Part shown: positions 50,578 to 58,958 of the stretch, piece after piece
How the letters are laid out: each line of letters begins with the position of its first letter
How positions within the stretch are numbered: the stretch's first letter is position 1
NCBI GenBank assembly: GCA_022510805.1
Contig: JAFLSS010000006.1
Coordinates: 1 to 59,223 of the forward strand
From: Akkermansiaceae bacterium
Lineage (GTDB): Bacteria > Verrucomicrobiota > Verrucomicrobiia > Verrucomicrobiales > Akkermansiaceae
Length of the DNA stretch: 59,223 bases
Reading direction: 5' to 3'
Notes under the pieces: model-generated
What the model saw: only the letters and a program-made list of their open reading frames with translations
Database searches by the model: none
Told to the model about the DNA's origin: nothing
Position numbers and translations under genes: made by a program

Positions 50578-51612
50578 TTAGGGCTTGGTGCCCGTGGTGG
50601 AGGCGCTGGAGCGCGGAGCTGTGCGGATGTTGTTTTTGATGCCGTACTTGCGGATGGCGTGCTTGAGAGCAGGATTCACAAAGGGGTTGTCCTTGCCGTA
50701 TTTGGCCCATGGCCCCCCCGGCACGAGCGAGAAATCCACAAAGCGCCAATGCACCACTGCGCTGCCGCCCTTGATGCCCAGGTAGTCCCGCACCGCGGGG
50801 GAGATGTCGATGCCGGCGCCGTGATTGGCCGTGTTGCGCGGGCGCTTGCCTTGGAACACATATTCCCAGTCGTCCGTAATAAAGGGGCCGCAGTCCTCCC
50901 ACTGCGCGAAGCAGTAGCGGCCGTTGTAGTAGATCTGCACCCAGGTGCCGCGGCACACGGATTCATACTTCCCCTCTTTGTCCCGCCTGTACCAGGGAAT
51001 CACGCGCGGTGCCTCGGGCTTGGGGCCGCCGCGCTGGATATCATTGTACGGCAGCGCCACGTAGAACGGATTGAGCTGCGGGGTGAAGCCGCGCGGGGCG
51101 TAGGTGACCGGGTCGCGCTTGGCGGGATCCGGGTCATCATAGCCGCCGTAGTTATCATCCCACGCGCTGTCCCAGCTGCTGGCGGTGTTGGGGGTGGGGT
51201 TGCGCTTGGTCGCCAGCTCGCCGATGTAGAAATAGGTGGCCGTGATGTCGAAATGCCAGGGAAATGTGCCGGGGCGCGGCGGCGTGGGGCGTTTTTTCGG
51301 ATCCGGGAAATTGCTGCGTTTGCTCTGGTCGATCAGCGGCTTGATGGGGCCGTTTTTGATGGAGAGCTCGCGCAGCTTGTCATGGGAGACCACACGCTGG
51401 CGCGTGGAGGTGCCGGAGGTGGTGATGGGGCGCGCCGTGGGCTGCTTGGGCGCCACCAGCACCTTGCTGCCGCCGGCGGTGGCGTTTTTCTCTGCTGCGG
51501 CAGGCTCGCCGGCCGGGGGCGGGCTTGATTTGCCGGTGAGCCCTACGGCTGCTTCGCTCTGATAACACAGGGCGTGGCTGAGAAGCAGGAGACTGGCGAG
51601 GAGGCGGGACAT
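50578..51612 (-). CDS. Secreted double-psi beta-barrel (RlpA/expansin-like) protein
   Basis: A 344-residue protein with a signal peptide ('MSRLLASLLLLSHALCYQSE'), a Pro/Ser/Lys-rich linker (residues about 30-130) and a C-terminal domain with 'FYVALPYNDIQRG', 'CRGTWVQIYYNGRYCFAQWE' and 'HGAGIDISPAVRDYLG'. The 'CFAQWEDCGPF' and 'IDISPAVRDYLGI' features resemble the double-psi beta-barrel of RlpA and expansins that bind peptidoglycan or polysaccharide. Lies 24 nt after nadB. Confidence 0.7.
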   Translation of the reverse strand: MSRLLASLLLLSHALCYQSEAAVGLTGKSSPPPAGEPAAAEKNATAGGSKVLVAPKQPTARPITTSGTSTRQRVVSHDKLRELSIKNGPIKPLIDQSKRSNFPDPKKRPTPPRPGTFPWHFDITATYFYIGELATKRNPTPNTASSWDSAWDDNYGGYDDPDPAKRDPVTYAPRGFTPQLNPFYVALPYNDIQRGGPKPEAPRVIPWYRRDKEGKYESVCRGTWVQIYYNGRYCFAQWEDCGPFITDDWEYVFQGKRPRNTANHGAGIDISPAVRDYLGIKGGSAVVHWRFVDFSLVPGGPWAKYGKDNPFVNPALKHAIRKYGIKNNIRTAPRSSASTTGTKP

Positions 51613-51636
51613 AGGTGGCGGGGGCAGGGGTGGGCT

Positions 51637-53235
51637 TTAGCCGTTGTGCAGGATGGTGGGGTGGGGGTGGCTCTGCTTGTCCGGCGCGTCGAGGGTGTAG
51701 TGCAGGCCGCGGGATTCTTGGCGGCGGATGGCGCAGTCGATGATGAGGGAGGCGGTGAGGGCGAGGTTGCGCAGGTCGAGGATTTCGGGGGTGACGCGGT
51801 AGCCCCAGTAGTATTCCTGGATTTCGCGGTTGATGTTGCGCAGGCGTGTTGCAGCGCGCTGCAGGCGGTGATTGGTGCGCACGATGCTGACATAATCTGT
51901 CATGGTGCGGCGCACCTCATCCCAGCAGTGGTAGAGGATGGCCAGGTCATCTTGCGGCACGCGGTCGCCATGCCACCATTCGGGGATGGGGTATGACTCC
52001 GGCGCGTGCGCGAGCGGCAGGCGCTTGAGCATGCAGGAGAGTGCGCGCTTGGTGATGACCACGCACTCCAGCAGGGAGTTGCTGGCCAGGCGGTTGGCGC
52101 CGTGAAGCCCGGTGCAGCCGCTCTCTCCGGCCACAAAGAGCCCGCGCAGGGAGCTCTGGCCGTTCGTATCCGTCTTCACCCCGCCGCATTGGTAGTGGGC
52201 AGAGGGGACGATGGGAATCATATCCACCTCGGCGTCGATGCCGTAGGACTTGCAGGTCTCGTAAATGTAGGGGAAGCGCTCCGCCATGAATCCCTTGGGC
52301 TTGTGGCGCATGTCGAGATACATGCAGGGGTGCCCTGTGTGCAGGATTTCGCTGTTGATGGCTCGCGCCACGATATCGCGCGGGGCGAGGCTCTTGCGCG
52401 GGTCGTATTTGTGCATGAATTCCTGCCCATCCGGGCCTTTCAGGATACCGCCCTCGCCGCGCACCGCCTCGGAGATGAGGAAGGTGAGCCCCTCACGATC
52501 TGTGCTCTTGGGGTTGTAGAAGGTGGTGGGGTGGAACTGCACAAACTCCATGTTGGAGATGTGAGCCCCCGCGCGCCAGGCCATGGCGATGCCATCTCCC
52601 GTGGCGGTGGTCGGGTTGGTGGTGTACATGTAGACCCGCCCGGTGCCACCCGTGGCGAGCAGCACGCGGTCGCTGCGGAAAATCTCCACCTCACCGCTGG
52701 CGGGGTCGAGCACGTAGGCCCCCAGCACGCGGTCTTCTGTCACGCTGCCCAGCTTGGCCGTGGTGATGAGGTCGATGGCGATGCGGTGGTCCAGCAGGGT
52801 GATGTTGGGGTGGCGCATGGCGCACTCCAGCAGCTTGGTGCTGATCTCCAGCCCCGTGGTATCCTTGGCGTGCAGAATGCGGCGCTTGCCGTGGCCGCCC
52901 TCGCGCCCCAGCTCAAACTCGCCATCCTTTTCCTGGTCGAAGTCCACCCCCCAAGCCAGCAGCTCGCGGATGGCCTCCGGCGCTTCTGTCACAATCGTGC
53001 GCACGGCCTCTTCATCGCACAGGCCGGCCCCGGCGTCCAATGTATCGGCAATGTGCTCCTCAAAGCTGTCATTCTTATCTGTCACCGCCGCAATGCCGCC
53101 CTGCGCCTTGGCTGAGCTCGACTCCAGCGGGTCGCTCTTGCAAAGCACGATCACCCGCCCATGCTCGGCCGCCCTCAGCGCAAAGCTCAGCCCGGCCACT
53201 CCGCTACCAATGACAAGAAAGTCTGTTGTAATCAT
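51637..53235 (-). CDS. nadB: L-aspartate oxidase
   Basis: NadB oxidises aspartate to iminoaspartate for quinolinate and NAD synthesis. The 532-residue flavoprotein has the FAD-binding 'VIGSGVAGLSFALRAAE', 'SSAKAQGGIAAVTDKND', 'LATGGTGRVYMYTTNPTTAT', 'VPSAHYQCGGVKTDTNGQSS' and 'SGCTGLHGANRLASNSLLEC'. The length is normal. nadA and nadC are not in the window. First gene of the minus-strand nadB operon. Confidence 0.97.
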   Translation of the reverse strand: MITTDFLVIGSGVAGLSFALRAAEHGRVIVLCKSDPLESSSAKAQGGIAAVTDKNDSFEEHIADTLDAGAGLCDEEAVRTIVTEAPEAIRELLAWGVDFDQEKDGEFELGREGGHGKRRILHAKDTTGLEISTKLLECAMRHPNITLLDHRIAIDLITTAKLGSVTEDRVLGAYVLDPASGEVEIFRSDRVLLATGGTGRVYMYTTNPTTATGDGIAMAWRAGAHISNMEFVQFHPTTFYNPKSTDREGLTFLISEAVRGEGGILKGPDGQEFMHKYDPRKSLAPRDIVARAINSEILHTGHPCMYLDMRHKPKGFMAERFPYIYETCKSYGIDAEVDMIPIVPSAHYQCGGVKTDTNGQSSLRGLFVAGESGCTGLHGANRLASNSLLECVVITKRALSCMLKRLPLAHAPESYPIPEWWHGDRVPQDDLAILYHCWDEVRRTMTDYVSIVRTNHRLQRAATRLRNINREIQEYYWGYRVTPEILDLRNLALTASLIIDCAIRRQESRGLHYTLDAPDKQSHPHPTILHNG

Positions 53236-53258
53236 CTTCCTACCTCTTTTCGCCCGTC

Positions 53259-53287
53259 ATTCTACCACATAGTCGCGCGCGCGTCAC
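53259..53287 (-). promoter_or_regulatory. Promoter candidate for nadB
   Basis: On the minus strand TAGAAT (53259-53264) with GTGACG (53282-53287) as -35 and a 17-nt spacer. About 16-18 nt of leader precede the start codon, with 'gaggtagga' as a plausible ribosome site. Confidence 0.4.
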
Positions 53288-53320
53288 GCGAAAATTCACC
53301 GCCGCAGAGCCGCCGGAGCG

Positions 53321-53356
53321 AAAAAAAAGCCGGGCTCTGCAAGGGAGAGCCCGGCT
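53321..53356 (-). terminator. Terminator for the Pro-rich lipoprotein gene
   Basis: An 11-bp perfect stem (agccgggctct/agagcccggct) with a 7-nt loop, followed on the minus strand by eight T. It lies 36 nt past the stop codon. Confidence 0.88.
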
Positions 53357-53392
53357 TGTTCTGCTCGGGGAATCGAGAGGTCGCGCAGCGCT

Positions 53393-54346
53393 TTATCGCC
53401 GGCGCCCGCCGCCGAGGTGGCCGCCGCCGCCGTTGTGGCGCGAGGGGCTGCTCGGTGCGGAGGAGTGGCGCGCCGGGGCGGAGCTGCCGGAGGGTGCCGG
53501 CATGATGGCGCGGCCGCTGCTGCCCGAGGGTGCAGGCATGATGGCGCGGCCGCCGGAGGGCGCAGGCAGGGTGCGGACTCCGCCGCCGCTGCTGCCCACC
53601 GAGGGTACCGGCATGATGGCCCTGCCGCCGGAGGGCGCGGGCAGCGTGCGCGGCGTGTTCGGTGATTTGACCGCGGGCACCGGGGAGACCACGCGGCCCG
53701 GGGCTGAGGGCAGCGGATTCGCCTTGGGGGTGCGGTGCTGCGGGAAGGAGGGCGTGGGGGCTACCTTGTGCCCGGGCGTGGCGGGCAGCGTGCGCGGCAT
53801 GCCGTGGCTGCTGCCGGAGACAGAGGGGAATGCCCCACGGTTCGGCTGGTTGTGCCCGGGCGCGGAGGGACGCCACGCGTTATTGTGTCCGGGGGTAGAG
53901 GGACGCCACGCGTTGTTGTGCCCGGGGGTAGCGGGGCGGTGCGGCGCAGGCGGCGGCTTGATGCCGCTGCTCGGCCGCCTGGCCGGGCTGTGCCCTTTCG
54001 GGTAGCGCGGCGGCGCCGACACGCGGTGGATGCCCTTCGGGTAGTGGTAGTGCCCGCTATACCAGGATGCCGGGCTCCAGTGAGGCACGAAGCAGAGCGC
54101 CGTGAGCGCTGCGATGGTGAAGATGGCGGCGCCCGTCGAGGTGTAGCCATATACGGGACGTCCGTTGGAATAGCCGAAAATGGGGAAACCGTCGGCATCG
54201 TAGCTTGCATCGGTCCATGCGACGCCGGTGCTCACCGTCCCTCCCGGGCTGCTGAACGTTGCGTATCCCGCGCTCGGTGCCACGCAAGAGCTGTACATGA
54301 CCGATACCCCTGCTATGAGCGCCATGGTTGCGTAGTGTAGTTTCAT
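53393..54346 (-). CDS. Lipoprotein with long Pro/Gly/Ser/His-rich repetitive tail
   Basis: A 317-residue protein with a lipoprotein signal (lipobox 'MYSSC'), a short Gly/Tyr-rich part ('VYGYTSTGAAIFTIAALTAL' has a hydrophobic stretch) and a tail from about residue 100 built of imperfect repeats such as 'TLPAPSGGRAIMPAPS' and 'RPSTPGHNN'. It ends in 'GGGGHLGGGRRR'. Probably surface or periplasmic. The rich proline content suggests an extended structure. Function unknown. Confidence 0.7.
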   Translation of the reverse strand: MKLHYATMALIAGVSVMYSSCVAPSAGYATFSSPGGTVSTGVAWTDASYDADGFPIFGYSNGRPVYGYTSTGAAIFTIAALTALCFVPHWSPASWYSGHYHYPKGIHRVSAPPRYPKGHSPARRPSSGIKPPPAPHRPATPGHNNAWRPSTPGHNNAWRPSAPGHNQPNRGAFPSVSGSSHGMPRTLPATPGHKVAPTPSFPQHRTPKANPLPSAPGRVVSPVPAVKSPNTPRTLPAPSGGRAIMPVPSVGSSGGGVRTLPAPSGGRAIMPAPSGSSGRAIMPAPSGSSAPARHSSAPSSPSRHNGGGGHLGGGRRR

Positions 54347-54517
54347 CGTCGTGTGTGATTGTAATGTCGTTTTTTTGTCTCACGAAGGAGGAGCCGGAGC
54401 CCGCCCTACATACGATGGTACGTGCGATTTCTACTTTTGTCTACTCTAAAAAAGTAAATTAATATTTAAAAAGAAAAAATAATAATTTCGGAAATTGAAG
54501 CATTTGATGAGATGTGC

Positions 54518-54545
54518 TTGCAATAAGGGAGATGTGTGCTAAAAT
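54518..54545 (+). promoter_or_regulatory. Promoter for the uracil-DNA glycosylase gene, leaderless
   Basis: TTGCAA at 54518-54523 and TAAAAT at 54540-54545, spacer 16 nt. Exactly 6 nt separate the -10 from the ATG at 54552. Confidence 0.6.
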
Positions 54546-54551
54546 AGCGCT

Positions 54552-55340
54552 ATGCCGACACTCCGAGATATTGTGACAAAAGGCCTCAGCCACCTGCCGG
54601 AAAATGGCCGGCGCACGCTGGCTGTGGATGCGGAGGCGCGGCAAATTCTGCGCAGTTGGATGCAGGGGCGCAAGACCACGCCGCGCCAAGAGGCGGCACA
54701 GCCGGCGCCGGAGTCGGTGGAAGACAAGCTGGCATACCTGCGCGAGCGGGCCGAGCACTGGGCGCCGGCGCGGCGGCTGGGCAGCCTGCGCGACACGATG
54801 GTTTTCGCCGTGGGGAATCCGCACGCGCGGCTCATGCTGGTGGGAGAAGCGCCGGGGTATGACGAGGAGCTCCGGCGCGAGCCGTTTGTGGGCAAGGCCG
54901 GGCAAAAGCTCAATGATATCTTGCGTGCGATGGGGCTTGCGCGCGCGGAAATATACATCTCCAACATCTGCAAATTCCGCCCCTCTATGGGAGCCAACCA
55001 AGGCACGGCCAACCGGCCGCCCACGCCGGAGGAGATCTCTGCGTGCCTGCCGCTGATTCAGGCAGAGATCCGCGCCATCGCGCCGGAGTGCATCGTGTGC
55101 CTGGGCGCCACGGCAGCCAAGGGCTTGCTGGGGAGTGAGGGAAGTGTGGGCAGCCTGCGCGGCGCATGGTGGGAAACACAGGGCGTGCCGGTGCGCGTGA
55201 CCTACCACCCGAGCTACCTGCTGCGCAATGAGGCGCTCAGCGCCCGCCGCGCGGTGTGGGAAGACATGCTGGCGGTCATGGAGCGCCTGAGCCTGCCCAT
55301 CAGCCCCAAACAGCGCGCCTTCTTCCTCCCCAAAAACTGA
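54552..55340 (+). CDS. Family-4-like uracil-DNA glycosylase without the canonical Fe-S cysteines
   Basis: The 262-residue enzyme removes uracil from DNA. Motif A is 'LVGEAPGYDEELRREPFVGK' and motif B 'HPSYLLRN', as in the family 4/5 glycosylases. 'GNPHARLMLVGEAPG' is preceded in family 4 by a CxxC pair; here the segment is 'LGSLRDTMVFAVGNP', with no Cys. The later cluster Cys are shifted ('NICKFRPS' instead of 'KCRPP'). So the protein either lacks the 4Fe-4S cluster or binds it differently. An N-terminal extension of about 65 residues precedes the core. Confidence 0.85.
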   Translation: MPTLRDIVTKGLSHLPENGRRTLAVDAEARQILRSWMQGRKTTPRQEAAQPAPESVEDKLAYLRERAEHWAPARRLGSLRDTMVFAVGNPHARLMLVGEAPGYDEELRREPFVGKAGQKLNDILRAMGLARAEIYISNICKFRPSMGANQGTANRPPTPEEISACLPLIQAEIRAIAPECIVCLGATAAKGLLGSEGSVGSLRGAWWETQGVPVRVTYHPSYLLRNEALSARRAVWEDMLAVMERLSLPISPKQRAFFLPKN

Positions 55341-55370
55341 AACAACCAGCCCCCTTATTTTATACACGCC

Positions 55371-56081
55371 ATGAGACTAGGATGGATGCGACAACTGGTG
55401 ATCCCGGCGGCAGCGCTGCTGCTGGTGGCTTGTGCTGTGCACCGCGAGACCTCAGCCCTGGCGCGCCAGGCTGCTGCCGGCGATGCGCAGGCGCAATATG
55501 CCTATGGGGTGACCCTCCTCGTGACTGAGCAGGGCAAGCTCAACCGCCCCCGGGCTGCCTATCCGTGGCTGATGAAAGCCGCGCAGCAGGGCTTGCCGAA
55601 TGCACAGGCCCTCGTGGGGCTCTGCCTCCAGCGCGGGTGGGGCGTGGAGCCCAATGAGCAACAAGCCGTCGAGTGGTACAAAAAAGCCATCCACCAAGGG
55701 CAGAGCGGAGCGGCCATGCAGCTGGCTGAGTTGTCCGCCTCGCACGCCGCGCCGGAAGCCGCCGGCGCCTGGCTGGAGGAGGCCTTGGCCAAGGGACCCG
55801 GCACCCCGGAGGCGCACCTGATGCTCGCCACGCTCTACCTGCGCCAGGGGCTGCCCACCAAGGCTGTGCGCCACCTGCGCTACGCCGCGCTGGATGGCAA
55901 CGCCGAAGCCGCCTACCGCATGGCCTCCTGCTATGAGGAGGGAGTGGGCGTGCCGCGTGATACGCGACTCATGATAGGCTGGCTCACCAATGCCGCAGAT
56001 CTCGGCTACAAACCGGCGAAAGCCCGGCTGGAGGAGCTGCTCCGCTCCACCCTCCCGCAGCCGGCGCCCGCTGCTCCCTGA
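55371..56081 (+). CDS. Sel1-repeat lipoprotein
   Basis: A 236-residue protein with a lipoprotein signal peptide (lipobox 'LVAC') and about four or five Sel1 repeats, for example 'AQYAYGVTLLVTEQGKLNRP' and 'NAQALVGLCLQRGWGVEPNE'. The C-terminus is Pro/Ala rich. It is 30 nt after the glycosylase gene. A weak -10-like TTTATA lies 6 nt before its ATG. Confidence 0.85.
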   Translation: MRLGWMRQLVIPAAALLLVACAVHRETSALARQAAAGDAQAQYAYGVTLLVTEQGKLNRPRAAYPWLMKAAQQGLPNAQALVGLCLQRGWGVEPNEQQAVEWYKKAIHQGQSGAAMQLAELSASHAAPEAAGAWLEEALAKGPGTPEAHLMLATLYLRQGLPTKAVRHLRYAALDGNAEAAYRMASCYEEGVGVPRDTRLMIGWLTNAADLGYKPAKARLEELLRSTLPQPAPAAP

Positions 56082-56143
56082 GCCTGCTCCGCCGCAGAGG
56101 TGCGGGGGCACCACCGCCTCTTGAGGGGACTGCAAGCAGCAAA

Positions 56144-56174
56144 AAGCCCGCGCTCCATTGGAGAACGCGGGCTT
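56144..56174. terminator. Bidirectional terminator between the Sel1 and GreA-like genes
   Basis: A 9-bp stem (aagcccgcg/cgcgggctt) with a 13-nt loop, A-rich to the left and T-rich to the right, between two convergent genes. Confidence 0.8.
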
Positions 56175-56209
56175 GTTTTCAAAGAAAAACGCTAGCTCGG
56201 GAGGCGCGC

Positions 56210-58159
56210 TTAGTCCTGCGCGGGGGTGTCCGGGTAGATGAGCTCCGCCGGGGCAGGGGTGATGGACTTGATCGTCATCTTCACCTGCTCACCGCCGATC
56301 TCAAGCGGGAGGCGCAGAGTGTCGCCCACCTTGTGACCCAGCAGACGCGCACCCAGCTTGGAACTGTAGGCGATCACGCGGTTCTCCGGATCCGAATCCC
56401 AAGCGCCCAAGATGGTGTAGACCACTTTTTTCCCGGTCTCAGTGGCAAAGGTAACCTGAGTCCCCATGCCTGTTTCCTCACATGTGGCAGTGCGGAAATC
56501 GGTGGGCTGAGCCTGGGCGAGCAGGCGGGAGAGCTCCTCCGAGCGGCGCATGAGCACCTGGCGCGTGGCTTTGGCATCTTGGTAGCCGCCGTTCTCACGC
56601 AGGTCACCCTCAGCGCGGGTGATCTCAAGATCATGCTTATTCTTGGGAATCTTCACATTCACCAGCTCCTCATACTCCGCCTTGCGAGCCGCAAAAGAGC
56701 GGAGCGATACATAGAGAGTCTGGCGCACTCTGGGCGCGTTGCGGGTGAGCGCGATGTCCTGCAGGCCGGGGTGGACTTTCATCATGTTTGCCAGCAGGAA
56801 ATTGCGATCCAGATCCGGCAGCATGGACGAATCATAGAGCGCCTTGGCAAAGGGACGCGCCTCCGGCATGGTGAGCCCGGACACCAGATCCGGCGCCAGC
56901 TCCTTATCCTCGAGCAGGAGATTGCGCAGGCGCAGCGCGCGGTTGGGCGCGCCGTCTGCACTATCGCGCTCAATCGCGCTGATGATCGCAGAGCCGAGCG
57001 GCATCTTGGCGTGATCCAAAATATCCTTGGCCACCTGGTGGCGCTCCTTGCAGATCCAGATCAACACGCTGGGCTGCAGAGTCTGGCGGGAGATGCCGTT
57101 GAGCACCTCCTTAAACAGCTCTTCCTTGCTGCCGTGGGAGATGATGAAAAGCGCCGCGGATGAGGTGACACTCGAGCCGCCGTAGAGGAACAGGTGTGTC
57201 ACATACTCCTGCCATGACTCCGGGTAGGCCTCCATGACCGCAGAGTAGACCTGCTGCTGGCGCGAGGGTGTGAGCCCTGCGATGTATTTGACCAGCTCTT
57301 CAGCCGGGATGCTGCTCAACTTGTTGGCCAGAGTGGTGAGCCCGCTCTCGCCGGCCTCACTCGGCTGGGCTTCGTGCCCGCTCTCGCCGGCTTTATTGGC
57401 GGCAGCCAGGGCGAGAATCTCATCGCGGATGATGATCAGCTCCAGCACGTGCTGCGGCTCCATGTGGTCGCGCACAATATCGCGCTCCATGGTCGCAATC
57501 AACTCGGCTGTGAGAGCCTCTTCCCCGCGCAGCGCCTCATCGAGGTGCGCTTGGTCGAGAATGCGTACACAGGTCTCCAGCGAGGTGGCGCTCTTGTAAT
57601 CCTCCAGCAGAGCTTCCGCAGCGCTGTTCGCCTGGCGCAGGACAATGGCCTCACCGCGCTTGGTGGGCATGCGGAACAGGGGGGACTGGCTCATGGCCGT
57701 GCGGGCTTTCTCCCACCAGGCTTTCCACTGGTCGGCGGGGATGACACGCCCGGAGAGGAAGCTCTCCATATTCTCGGGAGTCATGGGCAGCACTTCGTTG
57801 ATGCCCTCGCGAAGCGAAAGATTGTGCTCCATCACAAAAGTGATAAATGAGAGCATGGTCTCTTTGTCCTCTGCCTGCTTGCGGCAGCCCTGCGGGTCAT
57901 CATAGCAGGTGATGAGGAAATGCCCCTCAGGAATGGGGGTGAGCTGATTGTAAACAAGCTTCAACCCCAGCTGCATACCAGCCTTTTTTTCGAAATTGAT
58001 CTTGACAATTTGCTGCTTGTTCAGATTCCAATCAACCACCTTGCCGACACCCCATACTTGGTGCTGGACATACTTGCCCGGTGAGAATTTATTCAGACGA
58101 TTTGCAATGTTTTCAGGAAGCTTGCCTGCATTGACGAATTTGACGAGATCTCCATGCAT
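56210..58159 (-). CDS. GreA-type transcription factor with a long N-terminal extension
   Basis: A 649-residue protein. The C-terminal 160 residues match GreA: the coiled coil 'ITRAEGDLRENGGYQDAKAT' retains the tip acids (D and E of 'GDLREN'), followed by 'GMGTQVTFATETGKKVVYTI' and 'SSKLGARLLGHKVGDTLRLP'. GreA triggers transcript cleavage in the RNA polymerase secondary channel. The first 490 residues are a large helical region; near residue 25 'GKYVQHQVWGVGKVVDWN' looks like a Tudor/CarD-like strand pattern. Chlamydiae have a GreA of about 715 residues with a similar extension. The start may instead be the ATG at 58216. It is divergent from rpsL. Confidence 0.85.
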   Translation of the reverse strand: MHGDLVKFVNAGKLPENIANRLNKFSPGKYVQHQVWGVGKVVDWNLNKQQIVKINFEKKAGMQLGLKLVYNQLTPIPEGHFLITCYDDPQGCRKQAEDKETMLSFITFVMEHNLSLREGINEVLPMTPENMESFLSGRVIPADQWKAWWEKARTAMSQSPLFRMPTKRGEAIVLRQANSAAEALLEDYKSATSLETCVRILDQAHLDEALRGEEALTAELIATMERDIVRDHMEPQHVLELIIIRDEILALAAANKAGESGHEAQPSEAGESGLTTLANKLSSIPAEELVKYIAGLTPSRQQQVYSAVMEAYPESWQEYVTHLFLYGGSSVTSSAALFIISHGSKEELFKEVLNGISRQTLQPSVLIWICKERHQVAKDILDHAKMPLGSAIISAIERDSADGAPNRALRLRNLLLEDKELAPDLVSGLTMPEARPFAKALYDSSMLPDLDRNFLLANMMKVHPGLQDIALTRNAPRVRQTLYVSLRSFAARKAEYEELVNVKIPKNKHDLEITRAEGDLRENGGYQDAKATRQVLMRRSEELSRLLAQAQPTDFRTATCEETGMGTQVTFATETGKKVVYTILGAWDSDPENRVIAYSSKLGARLLGHKVGDTLRLPLEIGGEQVKMTIKSITPAPAELIYPDTPAQD

Positions 58160-58522
58160 ACAGGAGCCAATGATACCACAGCTGATCTCAAGGTCAACCC
58201 CAATGTGTGAATTCATGGGAATGAATTTGTAGAAAAATGACAAAAGATGACATGTTGAGATATCACCACACGCGCTCGTGCGCGCGAGAGGCCGCAGGGA
58301 GCACCACCTCAAATATAGAAAAATTACAAAATTACGCAGAAAAGGCTTGCCAAACGAAAAAGATTGATTAAAATACTTGCGCCGTTCTCCGCGCTTAACT
58401 GCGCGTAGTAGCGAAATTTTTATCGGGTCCGCCGCCGGAAAAACGGCAAATTTCCCCTGGTGATGGGAGGTTTGCACGATGATGGCAAGGCCCTGAAACT
58501 AAAAAACAAGAAGAAGGATAAC
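58160..58522. other. Divergent control region between the GreA-like gene and rpsL
   Basis: This 363-bp AT-rich gap contains no gene. It carries the rpsL promoter (plus strand) and about 140 nt of rpsL leader. An in-frame ATG at 58216 could extend the GreA-like gene into it. Confidence 0.7.
58348..58375 (+). promoter_or_regulatory. Promoter for rpsL-rpsG
   Basis: TTGCCA at 58348-58353 and TAAAAT at 58370-58375, spacer 16 nt. It would drive the ribosomal protein str operon, with a leader of about 140 nt before rpsL. Confidence 0.55.
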
Positions 58523-58924
58523 ATGCCGACCATCAATCAGCTCGTCCGCAAAGGACGTATCGTGCCGGAAGAGAAGTCGAAGTCTCGCGCTCTTCACAGC
58601 TGCCCGCAGCGTCGCGGGGTTTGCCTCCAGGTGATGACCCGTACGCCCAAGAAACCGAACTCCGCTCTCCGTAAGGTGGCTAAAGTCCGCCTGACCAATG
58701 GTGAAGAGGTGATCGCCTACATCGGCGGTGAGGGCCACAACCTGCAAGAGCACTCCATCGTGCTGGTGCGCGGTGGCCGTGTGAAGGACTTGCCGGGTGT
58801 GCGTTACCACATTGTTCGTGGTGCTCTGGACTGCCTTGGCGTTGACAAGCGCCGCCGTGGCCGCTCGAAGTATGGTGCCAAGCGCCCCAAGGCCGGTGCC
58901 GCAGCTCCCGCTAAGAAGAAATAA
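58523..58924 (+). CDS. rpsL: Ribosomal protein S12
   Basis: A 133-residue decoding-centre protein. '[20 protein letters not shown]' at the N-terminus, '[20 protein letters not shown]' and '[20 protein letters not shown]' are conserved. The streptomycin-related Lys residues (in 'KKPNS' and 'GRVKDLPG') are the wild-type form. The C-terminus has an Ala/Lys tail. ATG at 58523; upstream in-frame ATGs give a longer, non-conserved N-terminus. Confidence 0.98.
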   Translation: MPTINQLVRKGRIVPEEKSKSRALHSCPQRRGVCLQVMTRTPKKPNSALRKVAKVRLTNGEEVIAYIGGEGHNLQEHSIVLVRGGRVKDLPGVRYHIVRGALDCLGVDKRRRGRSKYGAKRPKAGAAAPAKKK

Positions 58925-58958
58925 TCTCTACTGACTCAACCTTTTACATATTCATATC

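Noticed and set aside
58523-58924. Streptomycin-resistance substitution in S12
   Set aside because: Lys residues in 'KKPNS' and 'GRVKDLPG' are the sensitive wild-type form.
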